From Oscillibacter sp. (lineage in GTDB: Bacteria; Bacillota; Clostridia; Oscillospirales; Oscillospiraceae): a stretch of DNA of 64,000 bases. The first letter of the stretch is position 1, and every line of letters begins with the position of its first letter. The notes below the pieces were generated by a model. The model did no database searches and had not been told where the DNA came from. It saw only the letters and a program-made list of their open reading frames with translations. Position numbers and translations under genes: made by a program. The DNA lies in NCBI GenBank assembly GCA_022795445.1, contig JAAWGR010000003.1, positions 1 to 64,000 of the forward strand. Reading direction: 5' to 3'. Shown one piece after another: positions 41,270 to 50,051 of this stretch.

Positions 41270-41298
41270 TTGAAAATGCTGTAATTTTATGCTACTTT
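41270..41298 (+). promoter_or_regulatory. Candidate promoter of spo0A
   Basis: TTGAAA (41270-41275) and TACTTT (41293-41298) with a 17-base spacer. The -10 box is weak (3 of 6), which would fit an activated promoter. No clear sigma-H promoter could be seen. Confidence 0.4.
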
Positions 41299-41370
41299 AT
41301 AGAAAAGCAGACGGGATGTCTTGCAAATCCGTCGTAACTTCCAAATTTATGATAAAGGAATCTGAGTTTT

Positions 41371-42159
41371 ATGATGAACAAAAAATCAGTATTTTTGGCA
41401 GATCCCAATGAAGAATTCCGCACAATGCTGCGACAGATGATAGAAAAAGCAGATGAGTTTGCCATGGCAGGCGAAGCCGGGAATGGTATCGAGGCTTTGG
41501 AACGCACCCGTCAGCTGCACCCTGACCTGCTGCTCATGGATGTGGCCCTCCCTGGGCTGGACGGCATCGGCCTGCTGCAGGCGCTCAAAGCAGAGGACAG
41601 CTTCTCGCCAAAGGTTATCATTGCCTCCGCCTTCTGCGGGAACCAAGTGCTGGCCGATGCGGAACGCTTGGGCGCAAGCTACTTCCTCCCTAAGCCCTGT
41701 ACGCCGGATTCCATTATTGACCGTATGCACAGCCTCTTTACACAGCCTGCCCCAGAGCCCGAGGATTATTCTGCATCTTTGAAAAATATGGTCACCGCTG
41801 TGATCCATGAGATCGGCGTCCCTGCCCACATCAAAGGCTACCAGTACCTGCGGGAGGCCATTATGATCGCTGTAGAAGACATGGAAGTCATCAACGCTGT
41901 TACCAAGGTCCTCTACCCCGCCGTGGCAAAGCGCTTTAACACCACCCCCTCCCGCGTGGAACGGGCTATCCGGCACGCCATTGAAGTCGCCTGGGACCGG
42001 GGCGATTTGGAAACGCTGCAAAAGTATTTCGGCTACACGGTCTCCAACACCAAGGGCAAACCTACAAATTCCGAGTTCATTGCCATGATCGCTGACCGCC
42101 TCGTTTTGGAGGAGAAAAAGCATAAGCATAAGCAAGATCAAAACCGTTCCAGCCATTGA
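41371..42159 (+). CDS. spo0A: Sporulation master regulator Spo0A
   Basis: Response regulator that commits the cell to sporulation. The 262-residue protein has a receiver domain with the phosphoacceptor Asp57 ([13 protein letters not shown]), Ser86 and Lys108, and the strongly conserved C-terminal DNA-binding domain [21 protein letters not shown] and [19 protein letters not shown]. Unusually the acidic pocket reads ADPN instead of ADDN, so one of the two Mg-binding acids is Pro. The C-terminal tail [13 protein letters not shown] is short and polar. Two 0A-type boxes and a weak promoter lie upstream; a terminator follows 10 bases after the stop. Confidence 0.97.
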   Translation: MMNKKSVFLADPNEEFRTMLRQMIEKADEFAMAGEAGNGIEALERTRQLHPDLLLMDVALPGLDGIGLLQALKAEDSFSPKVIIASAFCGNQVLADAERLGASYFLPKPCTPDSIIDRMHSLFTQPAPEPEDYSASLKNMVTAVIHEIGVPAHIKGYQYLREAIMIAVEDMEVINAVTKVLYPAVAKRFNTTPSRVERAIRHAIEVAWDRGDLETLQKYFGYTVSNTKGKPTNSEFIAMIADRLVLEEKKHKHKQDQNRSSH

Positions 42160-42168
42160 GCAATGCAA

Positions 42169-42199
42169 GGGAGAGGCTTTCGCCTCTCCCTCTCTTTTA
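42169..42199 (+). terminator. Intrinsic terminator after spo0A
   Basis: GGGAGAGGC (42169-42177) pairs with GCCTCTCCC (42182-42190); TCTCTTTTA follows. It overlaps the end of the convergent DUF2812 gene. Confidence 0.82.
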
Positions 42200-43558
42200 T
42201 ATGCTTGGAGCCAACGCCCGCCCAATAACTGCCATCTGTACGGCGGTCAGCGGAATGTCGAATTTGGTGAAAGTCAGTTCTACCAAACGGCCCGGAAAAC
42301 AGAGCAGATAAGAATCAACCGCCTCGCCGCTGAGATAACTGCGATAGACCCGTTCCGCCTCCCACGGGGCAGCATCCTGCATTTCCCATGCCTGATCCCG
42401 GTCCTCTTTCGGCTCCAAATACTGCGCTAACACTTTGCCGTACAGCCAATCTGTTTTTACATCCTTAATTGTATAATAAAAGGATTCTTCAATCTTTACA
42501 CCTTCTGAAGTCATTCGGGTTCCCTGGTCGGCGTATAAATGCTGGGTCAGCATAAACGAACCGATACCAAGGGGAATCACGCTTCGATCGGAATCCTCAT
42601 GGGATACACCGGTCAGCATTTCCAAGGTTAAAGGTAGGCCGTTGGTATCCTCCGCGTAGCGGACGGCTTGGTTGTCTCCTAAGATGCCGAATATCACTGT
42701 TGCTGCAACAATCATATAGATTATTGGCAGCACTACAAAGCAGACAACGATATTGGTCCCCCTTGAAACCCTCAGTTTTCGTAAAAGACGCGGTGCCTGA
42801 TTGATTAGAATAAGGAATACAGTATACAACGTAATGTGAACCACCCAAACAACAGTCACACCAGTCCGCGTAAACTTCAGCATCCTCACCAAAAAGATGG
42901 CAAGTAAGGCATACGTCAACACAAAAAACACCCAATCCACAAGCTGGTATGGCTTAACCTCCGCACAAGGGCCGCCGTGAGCGGTCGACTGGAGGGATCT
43001 TCGGTACCAACGGTAATAATGACACATGTGAAAACCATGGTATACGATCATCAGCGTCCATAGAAGGATTGCCCATAAATAGCCTTCATTTTCAAAAAAG
43101 CGGACAGGATTCCAAATAAGCGACGTGATGGGTATGGAGAATTGGAACACTGCAATCACTCCAAGCAGGATCGCCGCAGGAATCAGGCGGCGCTCCATCA
43201 CTTTGTGGATGACCTCCAGCCGCATAGCCTCATCGGTTTCCAGCGGAACGGGGGTTTCCTGTTCTGAGACAAAGATCTGCATTTTCATCCAATCACAGAC
43301 CTTCTGCCAGCCAGCCTCAGCGCAGAGTTCTTCCAGCGATAACTGTCCTTCCGTAGGGCTGGGGTTGAACTCGGAGGCATCCAAACTGTAGGTCACAGCG
43401 TAGTGTACTCTTGCCGGTTCCGTCCGGCGATACTTCCAAAGGAAGCGCCCTGTCTCCTCCAGCCGCCAGCCATCAGCGGCCATGTCCTCAAGATGCTCCT
43501 CCATACCTTTGAAATCGAACAGCTGCAAGGTTTCCATGCGGTATTTTGTGTTCCTCAT
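42197..43558 (-). CDS. DUF2812 domain-containing membrane protein
   Basis: 453 residues: an N-terminal soluble DUF2812 domain (about 1-110; LQLFDFKGMEEHLEDMAADGWRLEE, RRTEPARVHYAVTYSLDASEF) and four to five transmembrane helices (about 125-300), then a C-terminal soluble part. The family is almost always paired with a PadR regulator, as here. The start at 43558 overlaps the padR stop as ATGA (4 bases); a longer open frame upstream overlaps padR entirely and is not used. Function unknown; membrane stress sensing or transport is guesswork. Confidence 0.86.
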   Translation of the reverse strand: MRNTKYRMETLQLFDFKGMEEHLEDMAADGWRLEETGRFLWKYRRTEPARVHYAVTYSLDASEFNPSPTEGQLSLEELCAEAGWQKVCDWMKMQIFVSEQETPVPLETDEAMRLEVIHKVMERRLIPAAILLGVIAVFQFSIPITSLIWNPVRFFENEGYLWAILLWTLMIVYHGFHMCHYYRWYRRSLQSTAHGGPCAEVKPYQLVDWVFFVLTYALLAIFLVRMLKFTRTGVTVVWVVHITLYTVFLILINQAPRLLRKLRVSRGTNIVVCFVVLPIIYMIVAATVIFGILGDNQAVRYAEDTNGLPLTLEMLTGVSHEDSDRSVIPLGIGSFMLTQHLYADQGTRMTSEGVKIEESFYYTIKDVKTDWLYGKVLAQYLEPKEDRDQAWEMQDAAPWEAERVYRSYLSGEAVDSYLLCFPGRLVELTFTKFDIPLTAVQMAVIGRALAPSI

Positions 43559-43878
43559 GTACCCTCCTCCTCTCTTATACAATCCTGGTAATCCTTCGTC
43601 AGGGTCAGCAGGCGGCGGTATTCTGCCTCCAGCATCTCCCGGCCCTTCCGTGTGATCAAATAACTGCGTCTCCGTCCCTCCACTTTGGTTTCCACGATCA
43701 TTTCGGCTTGTACGAAACTGTCCAGCACATTGTACAGCGTCCCAGGGCCGACGATCACCCGGCTTTTCGTCATGGTCTGGATTTGTGCAGCGATATCTGC
43801 ACCGCAGAACTCCTGCCGCAGGCAAAGGAGAATATAAAACATCTGCTCTGTCAAGGACTGGAATTTTTCTCTCGCCAT
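43555..43878 (-). CDS. PadR family transcriptional regulator
   Basis: 107 residues with the PadR winged helix: LTEQMFYILLCLRQEFCGADIAAQI, the recognition-helix region VGPGTLYNVLDSFVQAEMI and the wing EGRRRSYLITRKG, then a dimerisation helix. It is the first gene of a two-gene operon with the DUF2812 protein. Its promoter lies inside a large palindrome, so self-repression is likely. Confidence 0.93.
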   Translation of the reverse strand: MAREKFQSLTEQMFYILLCLRQEFCGADIAAQIQTMTKSRVIVGPGTLYNVLDSFVQAEMIVETKVEGRRRSYLITRKGREMLEAEYRRLLTLTKDYQDCIREEEGT

Positions 43879-43911
43879 ACGTTCTTCTCTCCCCGATCAA
43901 ATATCGATTAT

Positions 43912-43964
43912 CAATATCGAATATCGATGTTCTGTTTTTAGTGTAACATCGATATTCGATATTG
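43912..43964. promoter_or_regulatory. Palindromic operator in front of the padR operon
   Basis: A perfect 20-bp inverted repeat: left arm 43912-43931 and right arm 43945-43964, 13 bases apart, with cores AATATCGATGTT-like built from repeated ATATCGA(A/T) units. A further ATATCGAT copy lies at 43901-43908. The inner arm ends ATGTT...AACAT resemble the known PadR target ATGT-N8-ACAT in symmetry though with a different spacing. Confidence 0.75.
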
Positions 43965-43968
43965 TCAA
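43940..43968 (-). promoter_or_regulatory. Sigma-A promoter of padR, within the operator
   Basis: Minus strand TTGACA (43968-43963), 17-base spacer, TACACT (43945-43940). The spacer is formed by the right operator arm, so bound repressor would block polymerase. Confidence 0.85.
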
Positions 43969-43989
43969 GCACATTTTTCCATACGGATG

Positions 43990-44018
43990 TGGACAACCTT
44001 GCTGGGATATGGTATAAT
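43990..44018 (+). promoter_or_regulatory. Sigma-A promoter of the SUKH protein
   Basis: TGGACA (43990-43995), 17-base spacer, TATAAT (44013-44018), 25 bases before the start codon. It faces away from the padR promoter 22 bases to its left. Confidence 0.78.
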
Positions 44019-44042
44019 GGTCGAAAAAAGGAGGGTTTCTGT

Positions 44043-44822
44043 ATGAAAATTCAGTATAATCTGCTTCCCGGAGAACTATTGGAGCATTTTGAGCCGGTGT
44101 ATGGAAAAATGGTTGAGGGCTTCTCTGAAACCGAACTTGCTGACGCTGAGGAACGTCTCGGCATCCGGATTCCGGCCTCCTATCGCAGCTTCCTCCTCCA
44201 GTACGGTAAATGCTCCTTAAACTCTATACAAAACTATTTGATTGCTCCGGACAGCCTGCAACTGGCCTATGATTGCTATCGCGAGACACGGGATGAGGAT
44301 TATGACCCCGACGACCCGGAGTGGGCGGTTGACAAATGGTGGTCTGAAGGCCAGGGTTGGGTGGAAACTGTCAATCCGCTGGCAGAATTGTTCCAGCATC
44401 CTGAGGATGAATGGAACCGCTTTGTAAAAGACCATTTGATCATTTGGCATGAAAATCAGGGCTGTTGGATCGCAGGGATCCGGACGGAGGATTTTGAAAA
44501 GGAAACCATCCCTGTTTACATTCCAGATGAGCTCTACTCCTACACCTGGGAGATGGAATTCCCCAGCCTGGAAGAATTTTTAACACGCATGATTTTTGCC
44601 GCTATTGAATACAAAAACCCACAAATTATTACCGGAAATACAGATATCCAGGACTTCTTTGACACAAATCAAATAGATCGCGAACTTCTCTGTCCGCCGG
44701 AAAAATCGAGTCCTTCCGGTCACTGCCGGAGTTTCTACCTGCCAGAGAAACACCTCGCTGGCTTCTTCCTCTACGATGTACGCGGCGAAAACGACACCCT
44801 GTCCATTTACCAGCTCCCCTGA
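44043..44822 (+). CDS. SMI1/KNR4 (SUKH) family protein
   Basis: 259-residue soluble acidic protein. The SUKH core is seen as VEGFSETELADAEERLGIRIPASYRSFLLQYGKCSL (about 25-60), then WIAGIRTEDFEKETIPVYI and a terminal FPSLEEFLTRMI. SUKH proteins often serve as immunity proteins against polymorphic toxins, but many stand alone with unknown roles. No toxin gene is next to it. The start has AAAAGGAGGG 7 bases upstream. Confidence 0.82.
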   Translation: MKIQYNLLPGELLEHFEPVYGKMVEGFSETELADAEERLGIRIPASYRSFLLQYGKCSLNSIQNYLIAPDSLQLAYDCYRETRDEDYDPDDPEWAVDKWWSEGQGWVETVNPLAELFQHPEDEWNRFVKDHLIIWHENQGCWIAGIRTEDFEKETIPVYIPDELYSYTWEMEFPSLEEFLTRMIFAAIEYKNPQIITGNTDIQDFFDTNQIDRELLCPPEKSSPSGHCRSFYLPEKHLAGFFLYDVRGENDTLSIYQLP

Positions 44823-44891
44823 TTTATCAAGAAGCAAAGAACGGTTTTTGAAATCTCTGTAAAAAACCTGTAAATATCGTGTTTATCTGTC

Positions 44892-44920
44892 TGGACAAAA
44901 GCACGGAACTTTGATAGGAT
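44892..44920 (+). promoter_or_regulatory. Candidate promoter of the fructokinase-amylosucrase operon
   Basis: TGGACA (44892-44897) and TAGGAT (44915-44920), 17-base spacer, 80 bases before the fructokinase. A moderate match. Confidence 0.5.
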
Positions 44921-44999
44921 ATGGGGTGGATTATTCTGGTTCCCGGAGTTTACTACTGCCGAGCTTCAACTGGTAAAAATTTTTGTGTAGGAGGCTACC

Positions 45000-45959
45000 A
45001 TGACAGATATCACAGCCATCGGCGAGATTTTGATTGATTTGACCCAGATGGGATATAATGAGGCAGGAGTGCCTCTTTTCGCGGCAAATCCCGGCGGCGC
45101 ACCGGCAAACGTGGCTGTAGCGGCCTCCCGTCTTGGCGCTAAGACCGCTTTCATCGGCAAAGTCGGCAGCGACGGTTTTGGTACATACCTTCGCACGGTA
45201 TTGGAAAAGGACCGGGTGGATTGCTCTTGTCTGCTTACCGACAGCCGTCCTACTACCATGGCCATCGTCTCTGTGGATGCCTTGGGCGAACGGGACTTTC
45301 GATTTGTCCGCGGCGCGGACAGCGAATTGACCCCAAAAGAGATCGACGAGGGGTTTATCCAACAGAGTAAAATTCTGCACTTCGGTTCCGTGAGCCTTAC
45401 GCCGGGACTGGCCCGTAACGCTACCATCTTCGCTGCCCGTGCCGCCCATGAGGCTGGAGTGCTCGTGAGCTATGACCCCAACTACCGTCCTGCCCTTTGG
45501 AACACGGAAGCAGACGCTGTGGAATGGATGCGAATCCCCCTCCCCCTAGTGGATGTCATCAAGCTGGCGGAAGAAGAGCTTGCCCTTGTAACCGGCACTT
45601 CCGATTTGGAGGAAGGAAGCCGGATTTTGGAGGAGCAAGGGGTAAAACTGGTCCTGGTGACGTTGGGCGGTGACGGCGTGTTCTGCCGCTGGCAGGGCCA
45701 AACCTGGCGTCAGCCTGGCATTCCGGCCAAGGTCGCCGATACCAACGGCGCGGGCGATACCTTCTTGGGCGCCGTCCTCAGCCGCCTCTGTAAGCGGGAG
45801 GGAAAACCGCTGTTGGACTTGGAGAGGGCCGAATTGAAGGATATCCTGGCTTTTGCAAATCGGGCGGCGGCATTCACCTGCTCCCGCAGCGGAGCCATCC
45901 CTGCTATGCCCACACTGGCGGAACTCTTTGACGAACAAGGAGGCGCAAAGCTGCCATGA
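45000..45959 (+). CDS. scrK: Fructokinase, PfkB family
   Basis: Phosphorylates fructose to fructose 6-phosphate. The 319-residue protein has the ribokinase-fold signatures GGAPANVAVAASRLGAKTAFIGKVGSDGFG and DTNGAGDTFLGAVL with the catalytic Asp in NGAGD. Its stop overlaps the start of the amylosucrase-like gene by 4 bases (ATGA). Since that enzyme releases fructose from sucrose, the kinase fits as its downstream partner. Confidence 0.93.
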   Translation: MTDITAIGEILIDLTQMGYNEAGVPLFAANPGGAPANVAVAASRLGAKTAFIGKVGSDGFGTYLRTVLEKDRVDCSCLLTDSRPTTMAIVSVDALGERDFRFVRGADSELTPKEIDEGFIQQSKILHFGSVSLTPGLARNATIFAARAAHEAGVLVSYDPNYRPALWNTEADAVEWMRIPLPLVDVIKLAEEELALVTGTSDLEEGSRILEEQGVKLVLVTLGGDGVFCRWQGQTWRQPGIPAKVADTNGAGDTFLGAVLSRLCKREGKPLLDLERAELKDILAFANRAAAFTCSRSGAIPAMPTLAELFDEQGGAKLP

Positions 45960-47818
45960 AACTCCCAGTTACAGAATTTACCCATCGGCTCGCAAAACAC
46001 CACGACGAGCTGAAATGGCTTTATATGGAACTGTACCACAACGATGAGGAAGCGTTTGACTATTTTGTACAAATGCTAAAGAACGGTTGGGATGAGCGGA
46101 AAATCTCCCTCCGGAACCAGGACAAGAAACGCGAGTCTGACCCAGACTGGTACCGCCGCCGGGATCTGCTGGGCATGATGTTGTACGTCAATGCTTTTGC
46201 GGGCGACCTCAACGGCGTGAAAAAGAAACTGAAATACATCAAAGAGTGCGGTGTGAATTACTTGCACCTCATGCCTCTGCTGGAAACCCCAAAGGGCCGC
46301 AGCGACGGCGGTTATGCCGTCTCCAACTTCCGCACCGTCCAGCCGGAGCTGGGGACTATGGAGGACCTGGAATCCCTGGCAGACGCTTGCCGGCAGGCAA
46401 GGATCTGTTTGTGCTTGGATTTCGTTATGAACCACACCAGCGAAGAACACGAATGGGCCAAATGCGCCTGCGCCGGAGAACCGGGCTATCGGGAGCGCTA
46501 TTTCTTTTACGACAACTGGGACATTCCCCGGGAATTTGAAAAAACCGTTCCCCAGGTGTTTCCTACCACTGCGCCGGGAAGCTTTACCCAACTGGATAAC
46601 GGCCAGATTGTAATGACAAATTTCTATCCCTACCAGTGGGATTTGAATTACGCCAATCCTGTCGTATTCAATGATATGACCGAAAATCTCCTCTACCTCG
46701 CAAACCGCGGCATTGACGTCATCCGCCTGGACGCTATTCCCTACATCTGGAAGGAGCTAGGCACCAACTGCCGCAACCTCCCCCAGGTCCATACCCTGGC
46801 CCGGATGCTCCGTATTGTCTGCGAGATTGTCTGCCCAAGCGTGCTGCTGCTGGGCGAGGTCGTTATGGAGCCGTCTAAGGTCGCGCCTTACTTCGGCACG
46901 CCCGAAAAGCCTGAGTGCCACATGCTCTATAACGTCACCACCATGGCCTCCACTTGGCATACCGTCGCCACTGGGGACGTCTCTCTCTTGAAACGCCAAA
47001 TGGAGATTATCAGCAGTCTGCCGAAGGATTTCCTGTTCCTGAACTATCTCCGCTGCCATGACGACATTGGCTGGGGCTTGGACTATCCCTGGCTGGCACA
47101 ACACTTCGGTTCCAACGAGGTAGCCCACAAAAAATACCTCAACGACTGGTTTACCGGCAAATTCCCTGGCAGCGACAGCCGGGGCGAGCTCTACAACGAC
47201 GATCCCCGGCTCGGTGACGCTCGTCTCTGTGGTACGACGGCATCCCTCTGCGGTGTGGAAGCGGCGGAGTATGAGAATGATGCCGCCAAGCTGGAACGAG
47301 CCATTGCCAGAGATTTGATGCTCCACGCCTGGATGTTGTCCCAGAGCGGAATCCCGGTGATTTACAGCGGCGACGAAATCGGCCAACTTAACGATTACAC
47401 CTATCACAACGACTCGGAGAAGCAAGATGATAGCCGGTATATCCATCGCGGAGACCTGCCTTGGGATCTTGCCAGGTTGCGGAGTGACCCGAAAACCCGT
47501 CAGGGTAAGCAGTTTTACGGCCTGCGCCGGATGGAGGCTATTCGGGCAGAGGAACCCTGTTTCGATGCCTCTGCCGATCTATGGGTTGAGGACAGCGGCA
47601 GTCCCCATGTCCTGGCCCTCTGCCGCCGAAAGGACGGGCGGGAACTGATTTGCTTGTTCAACTTCAGCCGTGAATTTGTCCACGCTGGTGTAAACCGGGA
47701 TGGCGGCTACACAGAGTTAATGTACGGCCTGCATTATGACGACATTCACAGTATCGAGATGTACCCAGACAGCTTCGCTTGGCTGCTGCGGGATTCCGCC
47801 GCTCATGTCTGTACATAA
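45956..47818 (+). CDS. Amylosucrase-like GH13 enzyme
   Basis: 620-residue cytosolic GH13 protein without signal peptide. Long N-terminal helical domain (about 1-75), then GMMLYVNAFAGDLNGVKKKLKYIKE.GVNYLHLMPLLETPKGRSDGGYAVSNF, DFVMNHTSEEHEWAKCA, nucleophile Asp in DVIRLDAIPYIWKELGT, acid/base Glu in LLLGEVV, and the third acid in CHDDIGW, in the layout of amylosucrase (GH13_4). Amylosucrase builds alpha-1,4-glucan from sucrose and frees fructose; sucrose hydrolysis or phosphorolysis by a relative is a less likely alternative. Coupled by 4-base overlap to fructokinase. Confidence 0.88.
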   Translation: MKLPVTEFTHRLAKHHDELKWLYMELYHNDEEAFDYFVQMLKNGWDERKISLRNQDKKRESDPDWYRRRDLLGMMLYVNAFAGDLNGVKKKLKYIKECGVNYLHLMPLLETPKGRSDGGYAVSNFRTVQPELGTMEDLESLADACRQARICLCLDFVMNHTSEEHEWAKCACAGEPGYRERYFFYDNWDIPREFEKTVPQVFPTTAPGSFTQLDNGQIVMTNFYPYQWDLNYANPVVFNDMTENLLYLANRGIDVIRLDAIPYIWKELGTNCRNLPQVHTLARMLRIVCEIVCPSVLLLGEVVMEPSKVAPYFGTPEKPECHMLYNVTTMASTWHTVATGDVSLLKRQMEIISSLPKDFLFLNYLRCHDDIGWGLDYPWLAQHFGSNEVAHKKYLNDWFTGKFPGSDSRGELYNDDPRLGDARLCGTTASLCGVEAAEYENDAAKLERAIARDLMLHAWMLSQSGIPVIYSGDEIGQLNDYTYHNDSEKQDDSRYIHRGDLPWDLARLRSDPKTRQGKQFYGLRRMEAIRAEEPCFDASADLWVEDSGSPHVLALCRRKDGRELICLFNFSREFVHAGVNRDGGYTELMYGLHYDDIHSIEMYPDSFAWLLRDSAAHVCT

Positions 47819-47822
47819 ATGA

Positions 47823-47860
47823 AAACAGCCTGCCTTATGTAAGGCAGGCTGTTTCTTTTT
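47823..47860. terminator. Bidirectional terminator between amylosucrase and chemoreceptor genes
   Basis: A perfect 15-bp stem (AAACAGCCTGCCTTA at 47823-47837 with its complement at 47840-47854) with a tiny loop, followed by CTTTTTC on the plus strand and preceded by an A-rich stretch that serves the minus strand. Confidence 0.9.
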
Positions 47861-48804
47861 CACTTGCCGCGCTCAGCTTCCTTAACCAACGGCGGAATCT
47901 GGGAAATCATATTGTCCATGTCCTCAAACATGGCGCTCTTTGTGGTACCCAAGCAGCTGGCGCTGTTGATATGCTTCATAACCTCCTGATATTGGCCCTT
48001 GATCTTGTCAAAAAACTGCCGAATGGACTCCAGCTCCGTCTCAGACACTTGGATAACATCGGAAATCTCCGCCTGTACAGAGGATGCGCCTTCTGCCGCG
48101 GATGTGATCTTCCGAAAACTTTCGTCTGTCTGAACTACGATGTTCACACCCTGCCCCAAGGTTTGCTGGGAAGTCTGGATGCTGTTGCTGAGATGCCCAG
48201 CCCGCTCTTCCACCTCGCACACACCGGTATCAACTTCACCTGCCAGCACCTTGATCTCCTCCGCCAACTTCTTCACCTGCTGAGCAACCACCGCAAATCC
48301 ACGGCCCTCATCTCCGGCACGGGCAGCTTCAATGGAAGCATTGATCGCAAGGATGTTGGTCTGGTCCGCAATGGAAACGATCTTGCCCATACACTGCTGG
48401 ATGTTCCGGATTGCAGCTTCCAACTGCGTAAACGTATCCTCCATCTCCTCGTAAGACTTCTGCACGTTTGCCGAAGTGTTCTCCAGCTCCACTATCTGGT
48501 CTTGGGCCTCTGTCACTGTCTGTGCAATGTCGCTGCGCACCTGGTCAAACTGTTCTGCTGCCTTGTCGATGTTAGAAAAGGACTGTCCCAACTCTTGGAG
48601 CTTTACCTGGAAACTATCCGCTTCCTTCATCACGCCAGAAAATGACGCTCCAATCATGCTTATCTCCCAAAGGGACGCGACTTCTTTATGTACCACATCT
48701 TTTTGATAAGCCTTCAAACTCTCCGCCACATGCATCACCGGATAAAGACCCTGGCTTTCCTGCGGCTGGGCCGACTTTTCTCGCTTTTTTCCATCAAACA
48801 ACAC
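47860..48804 (-). CDS. Soluble methyl-accepting chemotaxis-type signalling protein
   Basis: 314 residues with no transmembrane helix. After a variable N-terminal stretch, a long coiled coil leads to the chemoreceptor tip [39 protein letters not shown] that docks on CheA/CheW. It has no extracellular sensor, so input probably comes from a partner in the cytosol. The FIST-domain gene 14 bases upstream in the same operon is the likely sensor. No other chemotaxis gene is in the window. Confidence 0.9.
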   Translation of the reverse strand: MLFDGKKREKSAQPQESQGLYPVMHVAESLKAYQKDVVHKEVASLWEISMIGASFSGVMKEADSFQVKLQELGQSFSNIDKAAEQFDQVRSDIAQTVTEAQDQIVELENTSANVQKSYEEMEDTFTQLEAAIRNIQQCMGKIVSIADQTNILAINASIEAARAGDEGRGFAVVAQQVKKLAEEIKVLAGEVDTGVCEVEERAGHLSNSIQTSQQTLGQGVNIVVQTDESFRKITSAAEGASSVQAEISDVIQVSETELESIRQFFDKIKGQYQEVMKHINSASCLGTTKSAMFEDMDNMISQIPPLVKEAERGK

Positions 48805-48818
48805 GCCGTATCCCTCCC

Positions 48819-49874
48819 TTACTCAAATACCACACAGGTCATGGATTGGTTGACAAACCGATTGTTATAATGCTCACCATAACCCACAAATCCAGCATGG
48901 GAACCAAGCGCCGCCATCTCCTGCAAGTAACGCTGCATGTAGTTTCGTTCGGAAAACAGCTTGTACCGAAACAGGCAATTCACAGAGAAGATCGCTGAAC
49001 GGTGGGGAAACTCCTGACAAATTTTCTGGATAGTATTCCGGGTAATGGCCTCATAATCTCCCAGCTCCAGGAGGATCAAAACATCAGAATCGTTCACCTG
49101 TCGGAAGCAGGCCAAGGCGTTGCCGTTGACCTCTTTGATGGAAATAATGCAGATATCGTCACCATTGATTTTGCCAAACGGGTTCTGGAATGTCCGAGTC
49201 AAGATTTGCTGGTCCGTCACATGCAGAATGCTTTGATAAACCTGCTTGGCTGGTTTCCCGTTCAGCGAACCTAAAATATAATTGGAACGGTCCGTATTTG
49301 AGGCAATAAAACGGTAATTCCCCAATTGATGGTAAATATTTTCCTTATAAGTCTTAACACGCCCGTTCCGATTTTTAATCAATGCATAGGCAACCGCGTC
49401 AGGATACACCCGCCCATTGGCAGAAACCCGTCCTGCGTCGCCAGTACCGCCCACCAGGGAGATTTTTCTGCTTTTTAGAACAGTATTGATTGTCGTCAGA
49501 ACGCAAGCATCGTTTCCAGAGCAAAAATCGATGCACACAGTATCTTGGCTAGAGGCGCTGAGCATCTGCAAATCCTTCTCCAAGCGCTGGATGTACTTTA
49601 CCGGCATGGTGGACACTTCTTCCAAGACGTTAGCAACGGCACTCACGCCGTCCAAGAACGCAATCACGCCAACTCCCTGCTCCACAATCTTCGTCTGATA
49701 GCTCATCCCGATGCAGCCGATGCTGGGGACACCGGGGAAACACTTTTCCAGTGCTTTTACATGCGCTTCAAACTGAGCATCGTTGGACATCAGCATCAAA
49801 AACTGTGGCCCTTGCAGTCCACGCAATGCCTCATCCAGATTTCCGCTTTGGCTCATTCCAAAAAACTGCCTCAC
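48819..49874 (-). CDS. FIST-domain sensory protein
   Basis: 351-residue cytosolic protein of the FIST (F-box and intracellular signal transduction) type: N-terminal half with [29 protein letters not shown] and C-terminal FIST_C half with FGYGE-like [28 protein letters not shown] domains are thought to bind small ligands such as amino acids and to feed histidine kinases or chemoreceptors. A perfect-consensus promoter lies upstream. Confidence 0.87.
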   Translation of the reverse strand: MRQFFGMSQSGNLDEALRGLQGPQFLMLMSNDAQFEAHVKALEKCFPGVPSIGCIGMSYQTKIVEQGVGVIAFLDGVSAVANVLEEVSTMPVKYIQRLEKDLQMLSASSQDTVCIDFCSGNDACVLTTINTVLKSRKISLVGGTGDAGRVSANGRVYPDAVAYALIKNRNGRVKTYKENIYHQLGNYRFIASNTDRSNYILGSLNGKPAKQVYQSILHVTDQQILTRTFQNPFGKINGDDICIISIKEVNGNALACFRQVNDSDVLILLELGDYEAITRNTIQKICQEFPHRSAIFSVNCLFRYKLFSERNYMQRYLQEMAALGSHAGFVGYGEHYNNRFVNQSMTCVVFE

Positions 49875-49914
49875 GTTGTCTTCCTCCCGTGATCATAACA
49901 TTACAAGCGGCTTC

Positions 49915-49943
49915 ATTATACTGGAAACTTTTGAGTGTGTCAA
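49915..49943 (-). promoter_or_regulatory. Sigma-A promoter of the FIST-chemoreceptor operon
   Basis: Minus strand TTGACA (49943-49938), 17-base spacer, TATAAT (49920-49915), both perfect consensus. An imperfect inverted repeat AGTGTGT/ACACACT flanks the -35 box. Confidence 0.87.
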
Positions 49944-49985
49944 CACACACTTTTTTCAAAATGTTCATCATTGGAAACAATATCC

Positions 49986-50026
49986 AAAAATTGAGGCTGT
50001 GCGATGCCGCAGCACTGCACAGCCTC
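49986..50026 (-). terminator. Intrinsic terminator after lysS
   Basis: Minus strand GAGGCTGTGC (50026-50017) pairs with GCACAGCCTC (50002-49993) and is followed by AATTTTTGG. Confidence 0.85.
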
Positions 50027-50051
50027 CTATGAACTCTTTCTAAATTTTCAA

